A stretch of 64,000 nucleotides of DNA from Pseudoduganella ginsengisoli (GTDB lineage Bacteria > Pseudomonadota > Gammaproteobacteria > Burkholderiales > Burkholderiaceae_D): the NCBI RefSeq assembly GCF_009720865.1, contig NZ_WNLA01000028.1, forward strand, positions 1 through 64,000, given 5' to 3'. Shown one piece after another: positions 43,419-52,335 of the stretch. A program made the translations under genes and the position numbers. Under the pieces are notes generated by a model. That model worked only from the letters and a program-made list of their open reading frames with translations. It did not search any database and was not told the DNA's origin. Numbering within the stretch: the first letter of the stretch is position 1; every line of letters starts with the position of its first letter.

Positions 43419-44378
43419 ATGACATTTCTTTCCATTCTGTGTGCACTGCTGCTGGAGCAGATGAAGCCGCTTCGCGCGGATAATCCCATCTATGCCGAAA
43501 TCAAGGCGCTGGCGGTGCGCATGGAAGCGTGGTTCAACGCGGGGCACGCCAGCCATGGCCGTATGGGCTGGTTCCTCATGATGGCCGCGCTGGTGGGGCC
43601 GACGGCGATCATTTACTGGGTGCTGCTGTATTACAAACTGTACCTGGTGGCGTTTGGCTGGAATGTGCTGATGGTGTACCTGACATTGGGTTTCCGCCAC
43701 TACAGCCACTATTTCACGTCGATCCAGCTGGCCCTGAATGCCGGTGATGAATCGGCGGCCCGCACCTTGCTGGCGGAGTGGACCAAGACCGATACGGTCG
43801 GCATGGAAGCCTCCGAAATCGCCCGCATTGCCGTGGAAAAGGCGCTGATCACGACGCACCGCAGCGTATTCGGCGTGTTCTTCTGGTTCCTGATGCCGCT
43901 GGGGCCAGCCGGCGCCGTGCTGTACCGCGTGTCCGAATACCTGTCGCGCGCATGGAATGAGCCGGAACACATGCGCAATGAAGCATTCGGCGAATTCGCC
44001 GCCAAGGCGTTTTACTGGATCGACTGGATTCCCGTGCGCCTGACGGCGGTGGCGTTTGCCGTGGTGGGCAATTTTGAAGATGCGATTTATGCATGGCGCA
44101 ATTTCGCGCACCGCTGGGCCGATGAAGCGCGCGGCATCATCCTCGCGGCCGGCGGCGGCGCGATGGGCGTGCGCCTCGGCACGCCGCAGGAAACCGCGGC
44201 CCGCGTGCTGCCGGCCGATGCGGCTACCGTGGATTCCGGCGACATGGAAGGCGAGGCGCTGCCGGGCGAGGAGCCGGGCGTGCGTTCGCTGCAATCGACC
44301 GTGGGCCTGGTATGGCGCGCGATGGTGCTGTGGATGCTGTTGCTGCTGCTGTTGTCCGGCGCGGTCTGGCTGAGCTGA
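43419..44378 (+). CDS. CobD/CbiB-family membrane protein
   Basis: A 319-residue inner-membrane protein of the CobD/CbiB family, whose founding members make adenosylcobinamide phosphate. Visible are LLLEQMKPL at the start, a long membrane region, and YWIDWIPVRLTAVAFAVVGN followed by FEDAIYAWR, matching the family's conserved D-x-x-P-x-R block. No other cobalamin genes are nearby, and many betaproteobacteria keep such a divergent copy, so a role outside B12 synthesis (as in AmpE-like relatives) is possible. The start ATG 43419 has AAAGGA upstream. Confidence 0.78.
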   Translation: MTFLSILCALLLEQMKPLRADNPIYAEIKALAVRMEAWFNAGHASHGRMGWFLMMAALVGPTAIIYWVLLYYKLYLVAFGWNVLMVYLTLGFRHYSHYFTSIQLALNAGDESAARTLLAEWTKTDTVGMEASEIARIAVEKALITTHRSVFGVFFWFLMPLGPAGAVLYRVSEYLSRAWNEPEHMRNEAFGEFAAKAFYWIDWIPVRLTAVAFAVVGNFEDAIYAWRNFAHRWADEARGIILAAGGGAMGVRLGTPQETAARVLPADAATVDSGDMEGEALPGEEPGVRSLQSTVGLVWRAMVLWMLLLLLLSGAVWLS

Positions 44379-44617
44379 TTTGATTCCCATGCCGGTGCGG
44401 GCACACTGTCCGCACCGCGCCACAGTCTTCTTCCGCTGAAAGAAAACCGATACCCGCCCAAGGGTACAATACCGGTTTTGGCGTGAAGATCCATGAATAT
44501 TTTCCTGTAATGGCACGCCAGCGCAGCTTGCAAATCAAGTACTTACTCGCTTAGGTCTTCTATAAGATATAATACCTAAGATTTTTCACGCACCCCCTGG
44601 TTTCCAGCGAGTCCCAT
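44379..44617. promoter_or_regulatory. Intergenic region with -10 box and dyad before DUF3579 gene
   Basis: A hairpin CGGTGCGG / CCGCACCG (44394-44401, 44411-44418) lies after the CobD-like gene and may terminate it. Further on, TATAAT at 44568-44573 sits inside an inverted repeat CTTAGGT (44550-44556) / ACCTAAG (44574-44580). The dyad spans the promoter core, a typical operator position. No clear -35 was seen. Confidence 0.5.
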
Positions 44618-44956
44618 ATGGCCGAGTCAACGCAACCCACGAAAGAACGGGCCAAAGAGTTCTTTATCCTAGGTCTCACGATGGATGGAAAACAATTCCG
44701 TCCCAGCGACTGGGCAGAGCGCCTGTGCGGCGTCATGTCCTGTTTCCGTCCCGAAGGTACGGGCGGACCGAATGCCCACCTGCAGTATTCGCCGCTTGTG
44801 CGGCCGACCCTTGTCAATAACACCAAAGCCGTCGTGGTCAGCCACGAACTGCGCGAAGTGGAGCCGATGGCCTATCACTTCGTCGTCAATTTCGCCAAAG
44901 ATAACGGCTTGCAGATGGTCGATGCGTGCTTCCTGCCGCTGCCCGGCGACCGTTAA
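44618..44956 (+). CDS. DUF3579 domain protein
   Basis: A 112-residue soluble protein of unknown function that is widespread in betaproteobacteria. Conserved parts are FILGLTMDGKQFRPSDWAER, RLCGVMSCFRPE and YSPLVRPT. ATG 44618. It stands alone behind a probable regulated promoter. Confidence 0.85.
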   Translation: MAESTQPTKERAKEFFILGLTMDGKQFRPSDWAERLCGVMSCFRPEGTGGPNAHLQYSPLVRPTLVNNTKAVVVSHELREVEPMAYHFVVNFAKDNGLQMVDACFLPLPGDR

Positions 44957-45003
44957 GAATCCGCTTGCATGTGCCTGATACCGCAGGTGTCAGTTACATC
45001 TGA

Positions 45004-45615
45004 CTAACCACGCGGCGGCAGAGGCTGCTGCGCCATGCAACTTACCAGTTTGCCGACAAACCGGTCGCGCAGCGACGCGTATTCAGCATAGGTGTGGAAT
45101 TCGCGCATGGCTGCCGGCTGTGCCAGGATATACGCGGTGCCGATCACGCCGGATGCCTGGTGGGCAAAGCTGTAAAAGCTTAACGGGCCGCCGCCATCGA
45201 TGCCGGGCTGGTTCAAGGCCATGACTTCCACGCCATCCTGGCGCGTGACTTCCAGCGGATTGGCGCCTTCGCTGCGGGAATCGGAAAACAATTCCATATA
45301 AGCCAGCACGGCGTCGCGGTCTTGCTGGAACTGGCCGTCGGCGGATTTCTCCACTTTCAAATTGACCAGGGGCGCCTTGCTGTCCTTGTGCAGCATCAGA
45401 CGGTAGCCATCGACCGTCGAAATCCGGGCGGCGCCATCGCGGGTTTGCACTTCGCGGAATTGTTTGGCGGCTGGCAGGCGCGCGCTGGATGTGACGCGGA
45501 ATTCGCTGTTGTCGAAGCAGTGTGCGAGGCCGCCCAGCGGATCGCCGGTACGCTCCTGCGCGATGGCGGGCGCCATGGCGGTCACGAATCCGATTGCCAG
45601 CAGTACGTGCTTCAT
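45004..45615 (-). CDS. Secreted hypothetical protein
   Basis: A 203-residue protein with a Sec signal peptide (about 1-19, MKHVLLAIGFVTAMAPAIAQ). The mature part has two Cys (CFDNSEF, SCMAQQP) that could form a disulfide. I recognise no domain. It is divergent from the M16 peptidase gene (130 bases between starts). Confidence 0.65.
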   Translation of the reverse strand: MKHVLLAIGFVTAMAPAIAQERTGDPLGGLAHCFDNSEFRVTSSARLPAAKQFREVQTRDGAARISTVDGYRLMLHKDSKAPLVNLKVEKSADGQFQQDRDAVLAYMELFSDSRSEGANPLEVTRQDGVEVMALNQPGIDGGGPLSFYSFAHQASGVIGTAYILAQPAAMREFHTYAEYASLRDRFVGKLVSCMAQQPLPPRG

Positions 45616-45745
45616 GCAGGTTACTTAAAGTCAAAGAAGCCAGCAGTATAGACGCGGCAGCCCCGCTGAAAATGCGCACTTTGTCACACCAGCAAGATCG
45701 CGTACGATAACGTTTCCTTAGCGTTTATCCAATCTTGCCTACGCC

Positions 45746-48454
45746 ATGACCCGACTCCCCGCTCTCCGCCTGTTGCCCCTGCTGTGCAGCCTGACCTTGC
45801 TGCCGCCCGCGATTGCCCAAACTTTGCCAGCCGGCGTCGTCAAAGGCCCGTCCGTGGAAGGCATTACGGAATACCGTTTGCCCAATGGCTTGAAAGTCTT
45901 GCTGTTCCCTGATGCGTCCAAGCCCACCGTGACCGTCAACGTCACGTACCTGGTGGGTTCGCGCCACGAGAATTACGGCGAGACCGGCATGGCGCACTTG
46001 CTGGAACACTTGATGTTCAAGGGTTCGCCGAAGAACCGCAACATCCCGCAGCAATTCTCTGAGCGCGGCATGGATTTCAATGGCACCACGTCGTATGACC
46101 GCACCAATTACTATGAAGTGTTCCAGGCCGGCGGCGATAACCTGAAATGGGCGCTGGAAATGGAAGCGGACCGCATGGCGCATTCCTTCATTGCGAAGAA
46201 AGACCTGGATTCGGAAATGACGGTGGTGCGCAATGAATACGAGAGCGGCGAAAACAGCCCGTTCGAAGTGCTGTTGAAGCGCATGCAAAGCGTGGCATAC
46301 GACTGGCACAGCTACGGCCGTTCCACCATCGGCAACCGCAGCGACATTGAAAACGTCAAGATTGAAAACCTGCAGGCGTTTTACCGCACGTACTACCAGC
46401 CGGACAACGCCGTGCTGCTGGTCGCCGGCAAATTCGATCCCGCGCAAACGCTGGCATGGATCAGCAAAACCTTTGGCGCCATCCCGAAACCGAAGCGCAA
46501 GCTGCCGCAGTTCTGGACCGTGGAACCAGTGCAGGATGGCGAGCGCTCTTTCATGGTGCGGCGCAAGGGCGACATGCAGGTCGTGCTGCTGGGCTACAAG
46601 ATCCCGGCTGCACTGCATCCGGACGGCGACGCGCTGTCCTTCATGTCGGAAATTATGGGCGATACGCCGAATGGCCGTTTGCATAAAAAGCTGGTGGAAA
46701 CCGGCAAGGCTGCGCAAGTGTTCAGCTTTGGCCAGACTGGTTATGCGCCGGGCTTGCAATTGATCGGCGCCATCGTGAAGGCGGACCAGCCTTTGGAACC
46801 GGTGAAGGAAGCGCTGATCGCAGAAGTGGAAAGCTTTGCCAATACGCCGCCGACGGACGAAGAAATGGAGCGTGTACGCCGCAATATCGGCAACAGCATC
46901 GAAAAGGCGCTGAACGATCCGCAAAAAGTCGGCGTGGCGCTGTCGGAACAAATCGCGCTGGGCGACTGGCGCCTGCTGTTCCTGGGCCGCGACAGCCTGC
47001 CGAAAGTCACGAAGGAACAAGTCAGCAAAGCCGCTGCCACCTACCTGAAGCGCGACAACCGTTCGGCCGGCATGTTCGTGCCGGAAGACGCGCCGCAGCG
47101 CGTGGAAATTGCTGCCGCGCCATCGGTGGAGGAAGTCATGAAAGGCTACCAGGGCAAGCAATCGACCTTGCAGTCCGAAGTGTTCGATCCGAGCCAGGCC
47201 AATATCCTCGCACGCACGGAACTGGTAACCGTGGGCGGCATCAAGATGGCGCTGCTGACTAAGAAAAACCGTGGCGAAACCGTGTCGGTCAGCCTGCGCC
47301 TGCACTGGGGCGATGAAAAGAACCAGTTCGGCAAAGCCATGATTGCCGCCGCCACCGGCCAGATGCTGAACCGTGGCACCACCAAATACACGCGCGCGCA
47401 ATTGGCCGATGCGTGGGACAAGCTGAAGATGACGGGCAGCGTGTACCAGTTCGACACCACGCGCGCCAACCTGGAACAGGCGCTGCGCCTGGCCAGCCAC
47501 GTGTTGAAAGAACCCGTGTTCGATGCAGCGGAATTCGAACAAATGCGGCAGCAATGGCTGGTGCAGCTGGAAGCGTCGCGCAGCGAACCGCAAGCGGTGG
47601 CGTCCAATGCGCTGGCGCAGCATTATGCGCACTATCCGAAAGGCGACGTGCGCACGCCGCTGACCATCGACGAACAGATTGCGCAAATCAAGGCCATGAC
47701 GGTGGATGATTTGAAGGCGTATCACCGCGAATTCTATGGCGCATCGCATGCGGAAATGGCGATTGTCGGCGACTTCGACAAGGCTGCCGCGCAAGCCGTG
47801 GTGGCCGAAGAATTGGGCAACTGGACCAGCAAGGCAGCCTACGCGCGCATTGTCGACAGCAACGTGCCCCATCCGCCGCTGGACCAGTTCATCAACACGC
47901 CGGACAAGGAAAACGGCTTTTATACGGCCCGTATCGATATTGACTTGAATACGGAGGATGAAGACTATCCGGCGCTGGAACTGGCCAACTACATCCTTGG
48001 CGACGGCGGCCTGAAGTCGCGCATCATGGACCGCATCCGTCAAAAGGATGGCTTGTCGTATGGCGGCGGTTCTTCGCTGGCGGCCAGCGATATCGACCGC
48101 GCCAGCTACTTGTCGGTTTCCGCCATCGCCGCGCCGCAAAACTTGAACAAGCTGAAGGCAGCGATCCGCGAAGAGCTGGCGCGTGCGTTGAAAGATGGCT
48201 TTACCAAGGCGGAAGTGGAGGGCGCCCGCTCCGGCATCTTGCAGCAGCGCCTGCAAAACCGTTCACAGGATGGGGTGCTGGCGGGCGGCTGGACCACGTT
48301 CCTGTACATGAACCGCACCTATGCGTGGAGCAAGGCGTTTGAAGACAGGCTGAAAGCGCTGACGCCCGCGCAAGTCAACGCTGCGTTCCGCAAGGCGGTG
48401 GACTTGAACAAGCTGAATGTGGCGGTGGCGGGGGATGCGGCGAAGGCCAAATAA
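45746..48454 (+). CDS. M16-family zinc metallopeptidase (exported, two-domain)
   Basis: A 902-residue periplasmic or outer-membrane-associated peptidase. A signal peptide (about 1-25, ending AIAQ) is followed by the inverted zinc motif HLLEH (84-88) in GMAHLLEHLMFKG, with the downstream Glu in VRNEYESGENSP. The second half repeats the M16 fold without a zinc motif, as in pitrilysin-like proteins (mitochondrial processing peptidase relatives). It ends in convergence with the GntR gene. Confidence 0.92.
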   Translation: MTRLPALRLLPLLCSLTLLPPAIAQTLPAGVVKGPSVEGITEYRLPNGLKVLLFPDASKPTVTVNVTYLVGSRHENYGETGMAHLLEHLMFKGSPKNRNIPQQFSERGMDFNGTTSYDRTNYYEVFQAGGDNLKWALEMEADRMAHSFIAKKDLDSEMTVVRNEYESGENSPFEVLLKRMQSVAYDWHSYGRSTIGNRSDIENVKIENLQAFYRTYYQPDNAVLLVAGKFDPAQTLAWISKTFGAIPKPKRKLPQFWTVEPVQDGERSFMVRRKGDMQVVLLGYKIPAALHPDGDALSFMSEIMGDTPNGRLHKKLVETGKAAQVFSFGQTGYAPGLQLIGAIVKADQPLEPVKEALIAEVESFANTPPTDEEMERVRRNIGNSIEKALNDPQKVGVALSEQIALGDWRLLFLGRDSLPKVTKEQVSKAAATYLKRDNRSAGMFVPEDAPQRVEIAAAPSVEEVMKGYQGKQSTLQSEVFDPSQANILARTELVTVGGIKMALLTKKNRGETVSVSLRLHWGDEKNQFGKAMIAAATGQMLNRGTTKYTRAQLADAWDKLKMTGSVYQFDTTRANLEQALRLASHVLKEPVFDAAEFEQMRQQWLVQLEASRSEPQAVASNALAQHYAHYPKGDVRTPLTIDEQIAQIKAMTVDDLKAYHREFYGASHAEMAIVGDFDKAAAQAVVAEELGNWTSKAAYARIVDSNVPHPPLDQFINTPDKENGFYTARIDIDLNTEDEDYPALELANYILGDGGLKSRIMDRIRQKDGLSYGGGSSLAASDIDRASYLSVSAIAAPQNLNKLKAAIREELARALKDGFTKAEVEGARSGILQQRLQNRSQDGVLAGGWTTFLYMNRTYAWSKAFEDRLKALTPAQVNAAFRKAVDLNKLNVAVAGDAAKAK

Positions 48455-48463
48455 CCGTGGCGT

Positions 48464-48497
48464 ACCCTGATACCACCGGCCAAGGTGGTATCAGGGT
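48464..48497. terminator. Long hairpin between M16 peptidase and GntR genes
   Basis: A perfect 14-bp stem ACCCTGATACCACC / GGTGGTATCAGGGT (48464-48477, 48484-48497) with a six-base loop. It overlaps the last codons and stop of the GntR gene. There is no T-run, but its position between convergent genes suggests transcription termination or 3'-end protection. Confidence 0.55.
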
Positions 48498-49234
48498 GTA
48501 CTCAATTCCGCCACGAAGTCATACATATCGCCCCTGAAAATCGAGCGGCAAAATTCCACGGCCTGGCCGTCGCGCAAAAAGCCCAGCCGCTCGACGGCCA
48601 GTCCCGCATCGCCTTCTTTCGCCTGCAGCAGTTTGGCTTGCTCGGCATTGAGCAACAGCGCCGATAAGCGCTGCAAGGCGCGCGCCGGGCGCTTGCCGGC
48701 ATGCTCCAGCGCTTCATACATCGACACGCCCACTGCGTCGAGCGAGGGCAGGGCGCTGGCCACAATGGTCGCGTATTCAATGCACATGGGGATTTCATCG
48801 GCATAGCGGATGCGGTGGAAGCGGAACACAGGCGCGCCTGGCGATAACCTCAAGCGCAGCGCTTCTTCCGGCGTCACGGTGCCTTCGGAGCGCTTCAGCC
48901 ATACGCTGCGCGGCGTGCGTCCGCGCGCCCGCATGTCTTCAGAAAACGACGTGAGTTTCGCGAAGTTTTTCTCGATGCGGGTATTGATGAAATTCCCCGA
49001 GCCAGCGCGGCGCACCAGCAAGCCTTCATCCACCAGGCCGTCGATGGCCTTGCGCACGGTAATCCGGGACACGGACAAATCGGCCGCCAGCTGGCGCTCG
49101 GCCGGCAGTGCTTCGTCCGGCGCAAAAATCCGCTTGTCGATGGCTTCGCGCAGCGCGCGCTGCAGTTGCTGATACAGGGGCTGGCTGCTGGTTTCCGCCA
49201 GGTGCTGCATGATTTGAGCAAGCGTGGTGGTCAT
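48491..49234 (-). CDS. GntR/HutC-family regulator (NagR-like)
   Basis: A 247-residue regulator. The N-terminal winged HTH shows PLYQQLQRALREAIDKRIF, LPAERQLAADLSVSRITVRK and GLLVRRAGSGNFI. The C-terminal UTRA ligand domain begins near 85 (KLTSFSEDMRARG) and binds sugar phosphates such as GlcNAc-6-P in relatives (NagR/DasR/YvoA). It diverges from the TonB receptor of the chitin locus and probably represses it and the linked genes. Confidence 0.9.
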   Translation of the reverse strand: MTTTLAQIMQHLAETSSQPLYQQLQRALREAIDKRIFAPDEALPAERQLAADLSVSRITVRKAIDGLVDEGLLVRRAGSGNFINTRIEKNFAKLTSFSEDMRARGRTPRSVWLKRSEGTVTPEEALRLRLSPGAPVFRFHRIRYADEIPMCIEYATIVASALPSLDAVGVSMYEALEHAGKRPARALQRLSALLLNAEQAKLLQAKEGDAGLAVERLGFLRDGQAVEFCRSIFRGDMYDFVAELSTP

Positions 49235-49596
49235 GTGGTGGTCTCATTCGCGGGCACTTGGGAAGGTGCCCATCGTTATAGTTTTCTTGCCGTTTGATAA
49301 TACCAAAAAAAGACCGCAGCAAAGCGGTTCGCATGCCACCACACTACCGCACAGAGGGAGGTAGCGCTAACTTATTGAAAATGACGGCAAAGTGGTCTGT
49401 GTTGGCACTACAACATGCGAAAAAAATACGAAAACTGGTAGTGTTCTGGTATTAGTTCGAGGTATATTGGCGTTCAATTGGTTTTGTTAGTGGTTGTAAA
49501 GAAGATCTGCAGGGTGCCGTGGGGAGCGCGGCAGCCGAAATACTGATCTCGTTAATTGGACCGGGCTTCCTGGAAGCCCACATCAAGGGGGAGTAC
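49235..49596. promoter_or_regulatory. Divergent promoter/operator region of the chitin locus
   Basis: These 362 bases separate the GntR regulator and the TonB receptor. TAATACCA (49298-49305) and TGGTATTA (49447-49454) are exact inverted copies. TGGTAGTG (49437-49444) lies 10 bases from the latter on the same strand, and AGTGGTCT (49391-49398) resembles the half-site of NagR/DasR operators. TATATT at 49463-49468 may be the receptor's -10. Binding is inferred from the TGGT-type half-sites. Confidence 0.45.
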
Positions 49597-52248
49597 ATGA
49601 AACGCAATCTGACGCCGATCGCCAGCGCGGTCGCCATCCTGATCACCAGCACCGCACTGACGGCGCACGCACAAGATGCCAACAAAGGCGTGGACAATGT
49701 CGTGGTCGTGACCGGCGTGCGCGCAGCCCTGGCGCAGTCGATCAACCAGAAACGCAATGCGGAATCGCTGGTGGAAGTCATCACGGCGGAAGACGTGGGC
49801 AAAATGCCGGACAAGAGCGTGGCGGACTCGCTGCAGCGCGTGCCTGGCGTATCGGTGGCAACGGCCGGCGGTGCGGAAGGCGGCTTCGGTGAAAATGACC
49901 GCGTCAGCCTGAAAGGCACGCCATCCAACCTGACCCTGACGACGCTCAATGGCCACACCGTGTCGTCCGGCGACTGGTATATCTCGAACATCACCAGCGG
50001 CGGCCGTTCCGTGTCGTACTCGATGTTCCCGTCCGAACTGATTGGCCGCGTGACCGTCCATAAGAGCGCGCAAGCCAACCTGACGGAAGGCGGCGCGGCC
50101 GGCTCCGTCGATATCGAAACCCGCAAGCCGCTGAGCTTCAAGAAAAACCTGACGCTGATGGGTTCCGTGGAAGCGGCTTACGGCGATGCGGCCAAGAAGA
50201 CCAATGCGCAGGTATCGGGCCTGGTCAACTGGAAAAATGACCAAGGCAACCTGGGCGTGCTGGTACAAGCCTTTGATGAAAAGCGTTCGCTGCGCCGCCT
50301 GGGCCAGGAATTCCTGTGGTGGGACAAAGTCTCGCCAGACTATGCTCCGGCATGGGTCAAAGCCAATCCTGAAGTCAACGGCAAATACCTGTCGCTGCTG
50401 ACCGGCTCCGCGCTGTTCCAGCAAGAGCGTGAACGCAAGGGCGGCATGGTCGACGTGCAGGTGAAAGTCAACAATGACTTCAGCTTTGACGTCAGCGGCC
50501 TGTCGACCAAGCTGAAAGCCGACAACGTCAATGCCAACTTCATGTTCGCGCCCTACCAGGCGCTGACCAACAACTGGTCCGGCGTGGGCGGCGTCGTGCC
50601 ATCCAAGTGGACGGTAACGGGCAACCAGATCACGTCGATCACCTTGCCGTCCACCTGCCCGGTGGCGGACTGCTCGAAGATGGGCCCATCGGTGCAAGAC
50701 ATCATTGCCCGCCCAGGTTCGTACAGCGATTCGAAATTTGTGAACCTGGACTGGAAATTCCGCGCCAATGACGACCTGTCGTTCACCGGCCAGCTGGGCA
50801 CCACGCGCGGCACCGGCTATGCACGCGACTATGGTTATGAAGCGTGGCTGGCTTACTCGGGCGCGTCCATGACCACGCACGGCCTGGATGCCCCGGCCAA
50901 CGTCACCATCGACAATGCCGGCACCTTCAATCCGCGTACCGGCGCCGATTTCTTCGGCGGCTGGGCGTCCGATACGACGGCCAAGGACAAGGAAACCTAT
51001 GGCCAGATCGACGGCACGTGGAAAACGCCATGGGACGCTGTATCGACCGTGCGTTTCGGCTTCCGTTCGGCCAAGCATGACCGTAACCTGACGTGGCTGC
51101 AGGGCGACGTGTCTTCCGCCGGTTCGTCGCTGGCCAACCGTCCGACCGGTTTGACCACGTATCCGGCCAGCCCGCTGGCCAACGTGCTGGACAAGCCATG
51201 GACTTTCACGCCTGATTCGATGAAGGCATGGGGCGACAAATACGTGACGTTCGCCAACCACGCTTACCAGAATGAATTCAAGATCGCGGAAAAGGCGAAT
51301 GCCGTGTATGCGATGGGCGACCTGGCAGTGGGTAACGTGACCGGTAACTTCGGCGTGCGCTACGTGCAGACCGATATCGACGTCGACAACGCGTCGCCGA
51401 ACACGGTATGGGCGCCGGTGCACACGTCCAACACTTACAAGGACATCCTGCCAAGCGCGAATGTGCGTACCGACCTGGCGAAAGACGTGGTGCTGCGCGC
51501 TTCCGCCAGCCGCACCATGGCCCGTCCTGACTTTGGCGCACTGGGCTCGCTGTCGCTGAACGACCTGACCCGTTCCGGTTCCGGCGGCAATCCGAACCTG
51601 AAGCCGATTTACTCGAACAACCTGGAAGCAGGCGTGGAATGGTACTTCATGCCGAAGTCGCTGCTGGCAGTGAACCTGTACGACATGCACCTGGGTTCGT
51701 ACGTGACGTATGGCGCATCGACGCAGAACTTCTACAACCAGGCGGTGAAGGCTATCACGGCTTACAACATGAGCTCCGCGCTCAATACCAAGGCCCGTGT
51801 ACAAGGTGTGGAATTGCAGTACAGCCAGGACCTGGGTAACGGCTTTGGCGCCAGCGCGAACTACACCTATGCGGATGGCAAAGAAACCGGCAAGGCGCCA
51901 AAATCGGCTTGCGCGGACCTGGGTGACTGCCACATGATCGGTACGTCGAAGAACTCGTACAACGTGTCCGCGTTCTATGAAAACAGCCGCTTCAGCGCAC
52001 GTCTGAACTATAGCTACCGTTCCGCCTTCCTCAACGGCCTGGACCGCAATAGCGCGATTTACCAGGATGGCGTAGGCACCGTGTCGCTGGCGCTGAACTA
52101 TAACTTCAGCGACAACCTGACCCTGTCGTTCGAAGGCAAGGACTTGAACGATCCGCTGCTGAAATCGTACGCGACGTCCAAAGACCAGCCACGCGCGTTC
52201 TACAAGAACGGCAAGCAGTTCTTCCTGGGCCTGCGCGGCAAAATGTAA
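49597..52248 (+). CDS. TonB-dependent receptor (chitooligosaccharide type)
   Basis: An 883-residue outer-membrane active transporter. Signal peptide about 1-25 (TSTALTAHAQ), a TonB box region (VDNVVVVTGVRAAL), a plug with DVGKMPDKSVADSLQRVPGV and ETRKPLSF, then a 22-strand barrel ending in LRGKM. The ALAQSINQKRNAESLVEVIT stretch is typical of the TonB receptors that import sugars such as maltodextrins or chitooligosaccharides. ATG 49597 follows GGGGGAG. Context (NagR-like regulator, GH18, GlcNAc-type ABC operon) supports chitin-derived oligosaccharides, which is inference. Confidence 0.92.
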   Translation: MKRNLTPIASAVAILITSTALTAHAQDANKGVDNVVVVTGVRAALAQSINQKRNAESLVEVITAEDVGKMPDKSVADSLQRVPGVSVATAGGAEGGFGENDRVSLKGTPSNLTLTTLNGHTVSSGDWYISNITSGGRSVSYSMFPSELIGRVTVHKSAQANLTEGGAAGSVDIETRKPLSFKKNLTLMGSVEAAYGDAAKKTNAQVSGLVNWKNDQGNLGVLVQAFDEKRSLRRLGQEFLWWDKVSPDYAPAWVKANPEVNGKYLSLLTGSALFQQERERKGGMVDVQVKVNNDFSFDVSGLSTKLKADNVNANFMFAPYQALTNNWSGVGGVVPSKWTVTGNQITSITLPSTCPVADCSKMGPSVQDIIARPGSYSDSKFVNLDWKFRANDDLSFTGQLGTTRGTGYARDYGYEAWLAYSGASMTTHGLDAPANVTIDNAGTFNPRTGADFFGGWASDTTAKDKETYGQIDGTWKTPWDAVSTVRFGFRSAKHDRNLTWLQGDVSSAGSSLANRPTGLTTYPASPLANVLDKPWTFTPDSMKAWGDKYVTFANHAYQNEFKIAEKANAVYAMGDLAVGNVTGNFGVRYVQTDIDVDNASPNTVWAPVHTSNTYKDILPSANVRTDLAKDVVLRASASRTMARPDFGALGSLSLNDLTRSGSGGNPNLKPIYSNNLEAGVEWYFMPKSLLAVNLYDMHLGSYVTYGASTQNFYNQAVKAITAYNMSSALNTKARVQGVELQYSQDLGNGFGASANYTYADGKETGKAPKSACADLGDCHMIGTSKNSYNVSAFYENSRFSARLNYSYRSAFLNGLDRNSAIYQDGVGTVSLALNYNFSDNLTLSFEGKDLNDPLLKSYATSKDQPRAFYKNGKQFFLGLRGKM

Positions 52249-52289
52249 GGTTCCTTCAGCTTGACGCTGCTGTAGTTGGCGTTGCATTG

Positions 52290-52325
52290 GGCAGGGCTTC
52301 TTCCGGGAGTCCTGCCGTTTTTTTT
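52290..52325 (+). terminator. Terminator after the TonB receptor gene
   Basis: GGCAGG (52290-52295) pairs with CCTGCC (52311-52316) around a partly paired loop and runs into eight T's. It ends 10 bases before the ATG of the chitinase-like gene, so the latter depends on read-through or its own promoter. Confidence 0.7.
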
Positions 52326-52335
52326 CGAGTATCCC

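Noticed and set aside
45725..48256. An 843-codon open frame opposite the M16 peptidase gene
   Set aside because: The plus-strand gene has a signal peptide and zinc motif. The antisense frame is Arg/His/Gln-rich without any motif.
49552..52287. A 911-codon open frame on the minus strand opposite the TonB receptor gene
   Set aside because: It is longer than the receptor but has low-complexity Arg/His/Gln-rich composition, no ribosome-binding site and no recognisable domain. It is a shadow of the GC-rich codon pattern of the real gene.
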